Positions 8,040-16,986 of a stretch of DNA of 64,000 bases are shown one piece after another. The stretch is from JAYYPW01 sp036128855 (GTDB lineage: Bacteria > Pseudomonadota > Gammaproteobacteria > Comchoanobacterales > Comchoanobacteraceae). The notes below the pieces were generated by a model. The model was not told the DNA's origin. It saw only the letters and a list, made by a program, of their open reading frames with translations, and did not search any database. The position numbers and the translations under genes are program-made. The stretch spans positions 1 through 64,000 of the forward strand of contig JAYYPW010000009.1 in assembly GCA_036128855.1 (NCBI GenBank), written 5' to 3'. Each line of letters starts with the position of its first letter. Within the stretch, counting starts at the first letter, position 1.

Positions 8040-9479
8040 TTACCCTACACTACCCTCTAGGCTAATTTCAAGCAGTTTTTGTGCTTCTACAGCAAATTCC
8101 ATAGGTAATTTTTGCAAAACCTGTTTACAAAACCCATTTACAATTAAAGCAACAGCATTTTCTGGATCTAAACCGCGCTGTTGACAATAAAATTGCATAT
8201 CTGCGCTTATTTTAGAGGTACAGGCTTCATGCTCAACTTGCGACTTATCAACCATGCTATGTATTATTGGAAAAGTATGTGCTGCACAGGTATCGGTCAA
8301 AAGAAGAGAATCGCACTGTGTGAAATTTCTCGACCCAATCGCTGTAGGTGCAACTTTTACAAGGCCACGATATGTATTCTCTGCCCTACCAGATGAAACA
8401 CCCTTAGAAATAATAGTACTCGAGGTATTTTTACCTAAATGTACCATTTTCGTGCCAGTATCTGCTTGCTGCATATTATTTGTAACTGCTACAGAGTAGA
8501 ATTCACCAACACTATAGTCACCTCGTAAAACAACACTTGGATATTTCCACGTAATCGCTGAGCCTGTCTCAATCTGAGTCCAAGATATCTTACTATTAGT
8601 GTGTGCTATGCCACGTTTAGTCACAAAATTATAAATCCCACCCTTACCTTCTGCATCACCAGGATACCAATTTTGTACAGTAGTGTATTTTATTTCAGCA
8701 TCATCAAGAGCTACAAGCTCAACAACAGCCGCGTGTAGCTGATTCTCATCGCGCATTGGTGCAGTACAACCTTCTAAGTAACTGACATAGCTACCCTCGT
8801 CAGCTATTATCAGTGTTCTCTCAAACTGACCAGTATTAGCTGCATTAATACGAAAATAGGTAGATAACTCCATAGGACAGCGAACACCTTTAGGCACATA
8901 TACAAAAGAACCATCACTAAATACAGCAGAATTTAAAGCGGCAAAAAAGTTATCTTTATAAGGTATAACCGTGCCCATATATCGTTCTATAAGATCTGGG
9001 TATTCTTGCAGCGCTTCATTAAACGGACAAAAAATCACTCCAGCTTCAGCAAGTTTTTCTTTGAATGTCGTGGCAACAGAAACACTATCAAACACTGCAT
9101 CCATTGCAACGCCAGCAAGCATTTTCTGCTCATGCAATGGAATCCCTAGACGCTCATACGTCCGTAATATCTCTGGGTCTACTTCGTCTAAACTCTTGGG
9201 ACCATCTTTTTGTGAACGCGGAGCTGAATAATACGATATGGCCTGGAAATCTATTGGGTCAATACGCAAATGAGCCCAACTCGGCATAGACATTGTTTGC
9301 CAGTGTCTAAATGCTTGTAAGCGCCATTTGAGCATAAAGTCGGGTTCTTTTTTTCTTTTTGATAACGCATGAATCACAGACTCACTAAGACCAGGCGGGA
9401 ATTGATCACAATCCACATCTGTCACAAACCCATGCGCATAACCCTGATTGAGCTTTTCAATAACTTCTTTATTTTTCAT
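8040..9479 (-). CDS. sufB: Fe-S cluster assembly scaffold SufB
   Basis: 479-aa core scaffold of the Suf system. It is highly conserved: VFDSVSVATTFKEKL, VYVPKGVRCPMELSTYFRI, EGCTAPMRDENQLHAAVVEL and QVEHEACTSKIS are family hallmarks. It is the first gene of sufB-sufC-sufD on the minus strand. The ATG at 9479 is preferred; the TTG six bases upstream is unlikely. The upstream region shares a -10 and a TTAGGTT element with the sufS promoter. Confidence 0.97.
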   Translation of the reverse strand: MKNKEVIEKLNQGYAHGFVTDVDCDQFPPGLSESVIHALSKRKKEPDFMLKWRLQAFRHWQTMSMPSWAHLRIDPIDFQAISYYSAPRSQKDGPKSLDEVDPEILRTYERLGIPLHEQKMLAGVAMDAVFDSVSVATTFKEKLAEAGVIFCPFNEALQEYPDLIERYMGTVIPYKDNFFAALNSAVFSDGSFVYVPKGVRCPMELSTYFRINAANTGQFERTLIIADEGSYVSYLEGCTAPMRDENQLHAAVVELVALDDAEIKYTTVQNWYPGDAEGKGGIYNFVTKRGIAHTNSKISWTQIETGSAITWKYPSVVLRGDYSVGEFYSVAVTNNMQQADTGTKMVHLGKNTSSTIISKGVSSGRAENTYRGLVKVAPTAIGSRNFTQCDSLLLTDTCAAHTFPIIHSMVDKSQVEHEACTSKISADMQFYCQQRGLDPENAVALIVNGFCKQVLQKLPMEFAVEAQKLLEISLEGSVG

Positions 9480-9505
9480 ATACAATAAAACACCCTATAA
9501 CTTAT

Positions 9506-9534
9506 ATTATACCGCAAAAATTAACCTAAAAACA
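9506..9534 (-). promoter_or_regulatory. Putative promoter of sufBCD
   Basis: Minus-strand -10 TATAAT at 9506-9511, set in GGTATAATATA. At 17 bp the -35 position (9529-9534) reads TGTTTT, a poor match. TTAGGTT at 9523-9529 lies 11 bp upstream of the -10; at sufS the same heptamer lies 21 bp upstream, one helical turn further. An Fe-S-responsive activator is possible but not shown. Confidence 0.55.
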
Positions 9535-9569
9535 GAAAAAAAACTGTTATATACCAGGCACATAAGAGT

Positions 9570-9598
9570 TTGACAATATTAGGAACATACGATATAAT
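9570..9598 (+). promoter_or_regulatory. Consensus sigma-70 promoter for the gene at 9634
   Basis: TTGACA (9570-9575), exactly 17 bp, TATAAT (9593-9598): a perfect match to the housekeeping consensus. It lies 35 bp upstream of the ATG at 9634 and is divergent to the sufB promoter. Confidence 0.9.
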
Positions 9599-9633
9599 TC
9601 AAACATATAAAGACATATAATTATGGACTTAAC

Positions 9634-10863
9634 ATGAGTTTATATAAGCTAATAATAACACAATTAACTAACCTAACCAATGGTTACCAGAAAAACTTAC
9701 GCAATGATGTTTATGAGCCATCCCTATCAGGCAGGTGGACCGGCTTAGTTGACGCCCTGATATACTTATCATGCTTTCTCTGTATTTGGCTATTATTAGA
9801 GCCCTTAATTGAAAATTTACAATGGATTATCTGGATTAAGGAACTTTCACAAACAACATATACTTGCTTTCTGGCATTGAATACTCCATTACAAGTAACC
9901 ATACTTCTTCTCGCTTTAACTGTAGTAGCAATTGCCTACATACGAAATCGAGCCCATGAACAAGAAAGAATCGACCACACACAAAAATTGAAGTATCTAC
10001 AAAAAATTGAGCAAAATAATAGACTGAGAGAAGAAGAAAACCTAAGACAGAGCTTAGAAGAAAAGATACAGCAGCAAGAAGAAACAATAGAGCAACTGCA
10101 AGAAGCAAACAACATTGCAACACAACGCGAAGAGCATGAGCAGAGATTAATCAGCGAGACGAAAGATTATCTGACAACCAACAATGAAGCACGTGCGATG
10201 CTAAACCAACCGCCCTGTCTACCTAGAGATATTATACAAACCGAAAACTTTATGATCATACACAATCATTTAATATCAAACTTAAGGACACACATAGAAA
10301 GTAAAATAATCGAATTAGAAAGGGAAGCAGACAACTTCACCATACAAACCGATAGCCCAATTCAGACTTGGTGGCCAACTTTCTTTACTCCTACACTTCA
10401 GACCGCGAGTACTGATCCAGAAATTCAAACGGTTCAGCGTAGCAAAAAACACGAAATTCCCAAAACACTGAGTGACATTCTCGCCAAAGCAGAACTAATT
10501 AACATCAACACAAACATCTCTTCAAGCAACACTCCATTCCTTTCAGAAACCAGCTTAGAAAATGCTACTAACCAACTTATTGTATATCTAGAGACAGTGA
10601 AGCTGATAACAGAACTTGAAAATAAAATTACGCACTCAAACACTCATATCCAGACTAACAAGACAGCCTTACGCTTCGAGGAGCCTCTACACAAAATAGA
10701 CGAATCATTATCATTTCGCGACATAGACATAGACCATATCCACCACCGTGAGCAAAACCATATAGAACCTCGATTAAACCAAACACTTCTTACCAATCTA
10801 TACAAAGAGCTTGCAGAGCATTCTTCGCAAAGATCACCTGAGATCAACCTAGTAACTTTATAA
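9634..10863 (+). CDS. Membrane-anchored coiled-coil protein, unknown function
   Basis: Not recognised. 409 aa: hydrophobic segments at about residues 38-58 and 83-104, then a long Glu/Gln/Lys-rich coiled coil (about 105-180, with heptads such as LEEKIQQQEETIEQLQEA). The rest is polar with helical character and an Asn/His/Thr-rich C-terminus. The topology suggests a protein held in the inner membrane with a large cytoplasmic or exported rod. It is monocistronic and has the best promoter in the window, so strong expression is likely. Accessory-looking and without known catalytic motifs. Confidence 0.7.
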   Translation: MSLYKLIITQLTNLTNGYQKNLRNDVYEPSLSGRWTGLVDALIYLSCFLCIWLLLEPLIENLQWIIWIKELSQTTYTCFLALNTPLQVTILLLALTVVAIAYIRNRAHEQERIDHTQKLKYLQKIEQNNRLREEENLRQSLEEKIQQQEETIEQLQEANNIATQREEHEQRLISETKDYLTTNNEARAMLNQPPCLPRDIIQTENFMIIHNHLISNLRTHIESKIIELEREADNFTIQTDSPIQTWWPTFFTPTLQTASTDPEIQTVQRSKKHEIPKTLSDILAKAELININTNISSSNTPFLSETSLENATNQLIVYLETVKLITELENKITHSNTHIQTNKTALRFEEPLHKIDESLSFRDIDIDHIHHREQNHIEPRLNQTLLTNLYKELAEHSSQRSPEINLVTL

Positions 10864-10875
10864 TACCGATAGCTA

Positions 10876-10904
10876 TTGCATCCTTCATAAATTAACTATA
10901 TAAT
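10876..10904 (+). promoter_or_regulatory. Promoter of rpsT
   Basis: TTGCAT (10876-10881), 17-bp spacer, TATAAT (10899-10904), 31 bp before the rpsT ATG. It overlaps the 72-bp gap after the preceding gene, so rpsT probably has its own transcript. Confidence 0.75.
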
Positions 10905-10935
10905 ATCGTTCTTAAAGTTATTACGGAACATTTTC

Positions 10936-11205
10936 ATGGCCAACAGTCCTCAAGCAATAAAAAGAGCTAGACAAAACGATAAACGACGCGCGGCTAAAAC
11001 CAGCCAAAAATCCCTTTTAAGGACAAACATTAAGAACATAGAAAAAGCGTGCACAAAAAAATCAAGCAACCCAGATGAGCTCAAAGAAAGCTTTATGAAA
11101 GTACAAAGCTACATCGATAAGTCTGCTAAAAAAATTATTCATCCTAACAAAGCAAGCAGATTAAAAAAGCGCCTAACAAAGCTTATCAAAGAAAAAGCAT
11201 CATAA
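10936..11205 (+). CDS. rpsT: 30S ribosomal protein S20
   Basis: 89-aa basic protein starting MANSPQAIKRARQNDKRR, the S20 signature, with KASRLKKRLTKLI at the C-terminus. S20 binds 16S rRNA early in 30S assembly. Length is normal for the family (87-89 aa). It is preceded by a good promoter and faces obgE convergently; no clear terminator hairpin is visible in the 75-bp gap. Confidence 0.97.
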   Translation: MANSPQAIKRARQNDKRRAAKTSQKSLLRTNIKNIEKACTKKSSNPDELKESFMKVQSYIDKSAKKIIHPNKASRLKKRLTKLIKEKAS

Positions 11206-11280
11206 TAACCCCACAAGCACGTCACCACTTTAAGACAGATCGTAACATGTTGTTAGTAATCGTGTAGATTCTTATGTGTT

Positions 11281-12309
11281 TTAGGCGTCATCTTCAGAAA
11301 CCATAGCAGCCAAGCACTCTATCACCTGATCTGTGCCAATCTTATCTTGTGCTGATATTCGTAGAATATGAGACGGAGGAGAAAAAGAAGATCGAGTCAC
11401 ACAGGTATTTATTAGACCAGATAAAGACTCTCTCTCCTGAGACGATAGCAAATCAATTTTATTTAATAGGAGCAATCTTGGCTTATCTAATAAAGACGAG
11501 TCAAAACGGTGCATCTCTACTAAAACCTGAACGTAATCTTGATATAAAGTATCTGGAGACAATGCAGCAACATCTACTATGTGTAATAGAACAGCACACC
11601 TAGACAAATGCCTCAAAAATTGATGTCCTAACCCAACACCATCGGCTGCCCCAGCAATCAAGCCTGGAATATCAGCTAGAACAATCTGCCTTTCATGTGA
11701 AACTCGAACAACACCTAGATGGGGGCGCAGCGTAGTAAAAGGGTAATCAGCAACCCTTGGAGTAGCCTCTGAGACCGATCGAATAAAGCTAGATTTCCCA
11801 GCATTTGGCAAACCAAGCAGACCAACATCAGCTAACAGCCTTAGCTCAAGACGGACAGTCAACTCTTCTGCTAATCCACCTTTAGTAAAATGTCTTGGAG
11901 CACGATTTACACTAGACTTGAAACGAGTATTACCTAACCCACCTTCTCCACCTGTAGCCAATAAAACTTTTTGTCCAGATTCAATTAAATCTGCAAACAT
12001 CACTTTTTCTTCGCCGATATATACACAAGTACCAACTGGAACTTTTATAATTAAATCCTCTCCATGCTTACCATGACAGTTACTACCTTGGCCATGCACA
12101 CCATTTTCCGCTTTATACAATGGCTTATAACGAAAATCAATCAGCGATGTCATCCCTGCATCCGCCATGAGGAAAACCGAGCCACCGTCTCCACCGTCCC
12201 CTCCATCCGGGCCTCCTCTAGGAACATATTTTTCACGACGGAAACTTAGACAACCATGCCCGCCTCGACCAGATGCAACTGATATTTTTACTTCATCTAC
12301 AAAAGCCAT
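11281..12309 (-). CDS. obgE: Obg family GTPase (ObgE/CgtA)
   Basis: 342-aa ribosome-associated GTPase. The N-terminal Obg fold (about 1-158) is glycine-rich (GGPDGGDGGDGG). The G domain shows G1 GLPNAGKSSF, G3 DIPGLI and G4 NKIDL. Acts in late 50S assembly and stress control. I take the ATG at 12309 (MAFVDEVKISV), which matches the family N-terminus; a TTG at 12324 is in frame upstream. In many gammaproteobacteria obgE follows rplU-rpmA; here rplU-rpmA lies about 3 kb away, past the 697-aa gene and a 546-bp spacer. Confidence 0.96.
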   Translation of the reverse strand: MAFVDEVKISVASGRGGHGCLSFRREKYVPRGGPDGGDGGDGGSVFLMADAGMTSLIDFRYKPLYKAENGVHGQGSNCHGKHGEDLIIKVPVGTCVYIGEEKVMFADLIESGQKVLLATGGEGGLGNTRFKSSVNRAPRHFTKGGLAEELTVRLELRLLADVGLLGLPNAGKSSFIRSVSEATPRVADYPFTTLRPHLGVVRVSHERQIVLADIPGLIAGAADGVGLGHQFLRHLSRCAVLLHIVDVAALSPDTLYQDYVQVLVEMHRFDSSLLDKPRLLLLNKIDLLSSQERESLSGLINTCVTRSSFSPPSHILRISAQDKIGTDQVIECLAAMVSEDDA

Positions 12310-12485
12310 AATAACAAAAATCAATATTTATTTAATATTTTACCATAAAAATCAGCATGAAACCATGAAATTAGTCATACAGCTCAACTAAACACCATAA
12401 TGTTCCGATTAAAAAAACGTTGAAATAGACACTAACCACACAGTAAACACAATAGATCTAGAGTACTATTATTTTCAAATTTCAC

Positions 12486-12513
12486 TTGCCAATGCATACA
12501 TCATACGTAAAAT
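12486..12513 (+). promoter_or_regulatory. Putative promoter of the 697-aa gene
   Basis: TTGCCA (12486-12491), 16 bp, TAAAAT (12508-12513), 32 bp before the ATG. Moderate match to consensus. Confidence 0.5.
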
Positions 12514-12545
12514 AAACTATTAACTTAAAACTAAGCATTAATAAT

Positions 12546-14639
12546 ATGGAAAACCAGAGAAAAGAAAGCAAAGACAACCTGGATAAAAATCAACTCTCTT
12601 ACCCAATCACCATCCTATTTTACCCCGATACAAACTCATACGATATAAAAACATGCACATCTAAACATACCACAACATATCTTATCATCCCAAAACTGGA
12701 AGACACACCTTTAGCAAGCTTAAAAATAGCCAGCCAATTGCGGTACTTCAGCACTAGATTTCAAGCAAGAGATGCACAGCTCGAAAAACCATGGGAACAC
12801 TTTGACACCTTATACCCAATTTTTTGGAAAATAGTAGAAAATTTCTTAAACTTGAATATTACAGAAGAAAATCACACATCACTCACAGAATTACTGAATA
12901 CACTCCCTAATCCACGCATAGAAGACGTCAAAAAGAAGCTTGATATCATCTATAACGCCCTAACTTGCGCACTACAAAAATATCATTTCCGCAGTGGAAC
13001 ATTCGATTATGAATCTTATTCTGATGACTCAGACGATGAACCTCTTGAACAAGAAAAGTGGGAAGACTACATACCGTTCAAACAAAAAATTACCATGCCA
13101 ACTGATTTATTTCACACGATTGACAAACAACTATCTCATACATACGAATGGTTGAGTGATATTGAAAACATAAACCTATGTCAAAAAGCCACCTCTAGTA
13201 AGGATATAGACCTTATATTGGACAAAAGCCCATTACAAACATGCTTATACACTATTTCAAATCATGCACTACTTGCAGGATCTATAGATCATACACAAGA
13301 TGAAGAAAACGTAATTGAGCAAATAAACACTGCAATCATTGCAAGCGACATGCATTCAGCTGAGGAAATTCTAAAAAAAAATCCAATACTAATTGGCTCA
13401 TACAGAGGACTACACTTTAAGGCGAGTGAAATAGGTAAAGCCACAAGAAAAACAATGCGCCACCAAAGCTCTAAACAAAAAGCTTACTATGCAGACGCTG
13501 TCCTACAGAGCATAGCACCCGCAGACAGCCCTTCTCTAATGATACAAAACACGCAAAATCACAAGTACGAGTTACAAGAGTCAGCAGAAAAAATAAAGGA
13601 AGCACTACAGGAGCTAAACAATTCTGGTTCAGTGTTAGCTATTTCACATCGGTTCAAAGACAAACCATATCTATATAAAAGCGTATTACACTATGTTCTA
13701 GAGGCATACACACTTAGCAAACAAAGCATTGTAAAAACATTTACTCAACTAAAAAAAGCTAACAGTCTTCCTCTAGATCTATCATTTGACAACCCTTTTT
13801 TATCTTGCTCACAACGTGTTAGACATGCCTGGCGATATGCTGCGGGATTAAAAGAAAAAGAAAAGCATGATGCTTTGCAACCCATGTATGAAAAAAATGG
13901 CAAACCGCACTACCCACACATGGGGAAAATTATTATCGCACTTATCCCATTCACAAAGCATACAAGTCATTATGCAGACATAGGAAACATGGCACGACAT
14001 GGACAACTAGCACTAAAGGAAGAACATATTGTTGAACAAGAAAATTGTTTCTTTGCATATATGCCCTCAAGTAGCACAGAACCCACCGTCCGCTTTCCAA
14101 ATTTTTCTCTGAACTGGAAACCATACTTTGAATACAAATACGGACTAAAAGAGACAACTTATAATACTTTACAGAAAATATTCAACTTACTACAACCGCA
14201 AAATCCACTTACATATTACTTTCATAAATTAATCGCTGAAATATTGTGCTTAACTATGGAGCCAAAGATTCAGGCTCTTGCACAACAAGTAGCAAGAAAA
14301 CAAAATAGCACCCTTGCTTTTATACATGAAAACGGGCTACTTTCTAGCAAACCCCCAACCGCTAGGTTATTTATAAAAGGAGAAAAAAATAAAATAGAAC
14401 GCAATAGAATACATAGCCTTTACGAAACCAGGCTTAGTTTAGCACAAGACATACTTGGATCCAGATGTATAAGCACAGAACAACCATTTATAAAGGTAAA
14501 AACTGAGGAAATAGCGACACAAGTTGACAAACTAGAAAAAACACTAAAAATGAAAGAGGACTCAAATCAGAAAGAAAACGAGCATGATAGCCATGAATAC
14601 AACAAGACACTTGAGACTATAAAACAGCAACTACTTTAG
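12546..14639 (+). CDS. 697-aa orphan protein, unknown function
   Basis: Not recognised. Mostly soluble and helical, with no signal peptide and no membrane segment. Features seen: an acidic patch SYSDDSDDEPLEQEKWED (about 158-175); a region about 420-540 with mixed alpha/beta character (PHMGKIIIALIPFTKHTSHY; GNMARHGQLALKEEHIV); and a charged, coiled-coil-like C-terminus (about 655-697). The gene stands alone behind its own promoter. Low GC and high Lys/Asn/Ile match the neighbouring accessory genes. It could be a secreted effector, but no domain supports this directly. Confidence 0.7.
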   Translation: MENQRKESKDNLDKNQLSYPITILFYPDTNSYDIKTCTSKHTTTYLIIPKLEDTPLASLKIASQLRYFSTRFQARDAQLEKPWEHFDTLYPIFWKIVENFLNLNITEENHTSLTELLNTLPNPRIEDVKKKLDIIYNALTCALQKYHFRSGTFDYESYSDDSDDEPLEQEKWEDYIPFKQKITMPTDLFHTIDKQLSHTYEWLSDIENINLCQKATSSKDIDLILDKSPLQTCLYTISNHALLAGSIDHTQDEENVIEQINTAIIASDMHSAEEILKKNPILIGSYRGLHFKASEIGKATRKTMRHQSSKQKAYYADAVLQSIAPADSPSLMIQNTQNHKYELQESAEKIKEALQELNNSGSVLAISHRFKDKPYLYKSVLHYVLEAYTLSKQSIVKTFTQLKKANSLPLDLSFDNPFLSCSQRVRHAWRYAAGLKEKEKHDALQPMYEKNGKPHYPHMGKIIIALIPFTKHTSHYADIGNMARHGQLALKEEHIVEQENCFFAYMPSSSTEPTVRFPNFSLNWKPYFEYKYGLKETTYNTLQKIFNLLQPQNPLTYYFHKLIAEILCLTMEPKIQALAQQVARKQNSTLAFIHENGLLSSKPPTARLFIKGEKNKIERNRIHSLYETRLSLAQDILGSRCISTEQPFIKVKTEEIATQVDKLEKTLKMKEDSNQKENEHDSHEYNKTLETIKQQLL

Positions 14640-15185
14640 TTTTAAAATCGTGCAGCTGCGCGTCATGTTTGAAAGTAGCGTTCTGGACTTAAGTTTTCCT
14701 GATCCACTGTGATGAAAAGAGCTGGACAGTTTTTTATTATATAAGATACGACTCATACCTAACAGGCTACATTCAAACACATTGGCAAGCTAGCCACATC
14801 AGATATAGATAAAAACTGACGGAGCTTTAAAGTCCGGATTCCTGAACAGAATGTACTGTATAAAGTCACGGCAACCTCTACTAGGTCACAATAATAATAT
14901 GGGATCATTTTCTGTCTCGTTATGACCAACATAGTTGATAATATTTGTATTTTTTGTAATTGAGAGAGAGTGACTAGTTCACAGATGGGGTTAGTGATGC
15001 AGGGTTTTTTACAGTAACATGGAAACGGCTCAGAAAATCAATTAGTTTTTTTTATAACCATCATTCGAAAGAGCTGCAGTGTAAAACATTGGACAATAAT
15101 CAGAACACTATGGCTTAAGCAAAAAAATCAGATTAGGCCGACATGTAATTTGCGAGGGTTATTGTTTAAAGACAGGCAAGCCCAT
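14640..15185. other. 546-bp spacer without a recognised gene
   Basis: Between the stops of the 697-aa gene and rpmA. I translated it mentally in both directions and found only short stop-interrupted pieces. No tRNA, no strong terminator and no repeat was seen. It may hold a decayed gene or an unrecognised small RNA. Confidence 0.5.
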
Positions 15186-15452
15186 TTACGCAGCAACAGA
15201 TTCTGCTTGCTCGATCCTCACATAGACGCGTCCCTTGAGCTTGTAAAAAACAACTTTACCAGCAACAAGTGCATAAAGAGTATGATCTCTACCAACACCA
15301 ATGTTTTGTCCTGCTCTATATCGTGTACCACGTTGTCTGACAATAATCGTGCCTCCAAGCACGTTCTGACTACCAAACCTTTTAACACCAAGGCGTTTAG
15401 ATTCTGAATCGCGACCGTTTTTGGTACTACCACCTGCTTTTTTATGTGCCAT
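15186..15452 (-). CDS. rpmA: 50S ribosomal protein L27
   Basis: 88-aa L27 starting MAHKKAGGSTKNGRDSESK, with KRFGSQNVLGGTIIVRQRG, the family signature. Its N-terminus reaches the peptidyl-transferase centre. It follows rplU by 14 nt in the usual rplU-rpmA operon. Confidence 0.97.
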   Translation of the reverse strand: MAHKKAGGSTKNGRDSESKRLGVKRFGSQNVLGGTIIVRQRGTRYRAGQNIGVGRDHTLYALVAGKVVFYKLKGRVYVRIEQAESVAA

Positions 15453-15466
15453 AATATACTCCCATT

Positions 15467-15994
15467 TTAAGAATCAGTTTTATCCTTCTTTGTCGTCTTT
15501 TTAGGTTTAGAAGACACTGTCTTCTTAACGGTCTTATCAGCAACATCTTTTGATGCTTTTGTAGTTTTTTTTGGGGATGCTTCACCTGAAACACGCGGCT
15601 TTGCACTTTCGGCTTTTTCACTTTTAGCAGCTTCAGTCTTAGACTTAACATCCTTAGGTTCAACAAAAACCTCGTTCACACCAGGACCCTTTATACTCAT
15701 GATTTGTAATTTGGTATACTGAGCACGAGAACCTTGCCATTTAAGATGATTTTGTCTTCTTTTGAAATGCACAACTCTTATTTTTTTTGACTTAGCATGC
15801 TCCACTACTCTGGCCTGAATATTATATTTGTCCAATAGCGGCTTACCGATCTGTAAGACTTTACCATCGTGGAAGCAAAGTACTTCATTTAAATCAAGCA
15901 AGGAACCTACTTCAGCATTAACAAGGTCGGTGTCGACATAAGCACCTAGTTCTAAAATTGTTTGCTTTCCAGCAAGTGACACAATTGCGTACAT
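15467..15994 (-). CDS. rplU: 50S ribosomal protein L21 with long Lys/Ala/Ser tail
   Basis: Residues 1-104 are a normal L21 (MYAIVSLAGKQ; KIRVVHFKRRQNHLKWQGSR; YTKLQIMSI), which binds 23S rRNA. Residues about 105-175 are an extra low-complexity tail rich in Lys, Ser, Thr and Ala, resembling histone H1-type or disordered ribosomal tails. Standard L21 is about 103 aa, so the product is about 70% longer. The tail is in frame, has no stops, and runs up to rpmA 14 nt away, so it is not an obvious sequencing artefact. AAAGGAG ribosome-binding site precedes the ATG. Confidence 0.93.
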   Translation of the reverse strand: MYAIVSLAGKQTILELGAYVDTDLVNAEVGSLLDLNEVLCFHDGKVLQIGKPLLDKYNIQARVVEHAKSKKIRVVHFKRRQNHLKWQGSRAQYTKLQIMSIKGPGVNEVFVEPKDVKSKTEAAKSEKAESAKPRVSGEASPKKTTKASKDVADKTVKKTVSSKPKKTTKKDKTDS

Positions 15995-16017
15995 TTTTAA
16001 TCTCCTTTAAGGCCTGT

Positions 16018-16046
16018 ATTATAACCACTTAAAAGGATCAAAGCAA
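16018..16046 (-). promoter_or_regulatory. Promoter of rplU-rpmA
   Basis: Minus strand: TTGCTT (16041-16046), 17 bp, TATAAT (16018-16023). The start site would fall about 16 nt before the rplU ATG, leaving no room for an L21-type structured leader. Confidence 0.75.
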
Positions 16047-16110
16047 GAACTATGTTAATGAAATTACACGAAACCTCTCACATTAAGATTAAATAATGTT
16101 TATACGACTA

Positions 16111-16827
16111 TCATGACCCTTGCTGATGCCTATTAAGTTGCCTAACCCATGCACACCAGTCACGTAATCCCAAGTCGTCCTCAAAAGATAATAAATCCTG
16201 CACAGTTTTTTTACAGACCTCAGCACTTGGGAAAGATAGACCACGCTGCATAGAAAGCGCTTTGACTTGTGTTTGACAAGCCAACTCCAAATGGTGAGTA
16301 TAAAACATTGCTTCGTGAATTGTCTTAGCAGCAATCAAACACCCATGATTGCGCATAAGCATCACTGAATTCATGCCTAAATCTTGAACCATCTTAGCAG
16401 ACTGCCGATCATCCAGTACTAACGAGTCATAAGCATGATACGCAATCCTATCATAAAAATGCAACGCCCATTGACTGATAGGCAAAAGCCCCTCCTCCAT
16501 AGCTGATACTGCAACCATACTAGGCGTATGTAGATGAAATATAGCACCTACATCAGGTCTTGCTTTGTAAACTACTCCATGAGTCTGATAACCAGTCTTA
16601 TTATAAATTTGTTCTTCTCCTGCTAGAATTGCACCAGAAAAGGACACTGTCAAAAGATTATCTAAGGTAATCTCTGCAAACTTCAAACCAAACTGTTGTA
16701 TATGAAAACCTTGATCACATTTTGACCTACATGAAAGATGGGTGTAAGTATGATCATCCAAACCCAACATAGAACATATATTATAGGCATAAACTAGATT
16801 TTGCTTTGCAACTGATGTATAAGCCAT
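16111..16827 (-). CDS. Class II aldolase/adducin family protein
   Basis: 238-aa protein of the zinc-dependent class II aldolase/adducin fold. The metal-site histidines are visible in IFHLHTPSM and RNHGCLIAA, and THLSCR is the N-terminal substrate loop. Members are sugar-phosphate aldolases, epimerases or dehydratases (FucA, AraD, MtnB), and the substrate cannot be told here. MtnB is possible, but no other methionine-salvage gene is near. I use the ATG at 16827; the frame is open to a TTG at 16869. Monocistronic, divergent from ispB. Confidence 0.85.
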   Translation of the reverse strand: MAYTSVAKQNLVYAYNICSMLGLDDHTYTHLSCRSKCDQGFHIQQFGLKFAEITLDNLLTVSFSGAILAGEEQIYNKTGYQTHGVVYKARPDVGAIFHLHTPSMVAVSAMEEGLLPISQWALHFYDRIAYHAYDSLVLDDRQSAKMVQDLGMNSVMLMRNHGCLIAAKTIHEAMFYTHHLELACQTQVKALSMQRGLSFPSAEVCKKTVQDLLSFEDDLGLRDWCAWVRQLNRHQQGS

Positions 16828-16986
16828 AAATAAACACTTTTGTGCAGGAAAATCCAGTGTAATAGACAAAAATGCAAATCACAAACTTAATCAGCAAAGA
16901 AAAACGATATATCACGATAGCTTGATGGTTTTAAAATGTTTTTTTATGTACAATAATTTCACATTAATGCATAAGACAGGCAATCT

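Noticed and set aside
15995..16110. Possible L21 autoregulatory leader before rplU
   Set aside because: The promoter sits about 24 nt from the ATG, leaving no room for a structured leader.
16955..16967. 13-mer AATTTCACATTAA shared by the ispB and FadL-like upstream regions
   Set aside because: Identical 13-mers are expected by chance many times in an AT-rich 64-kb window.
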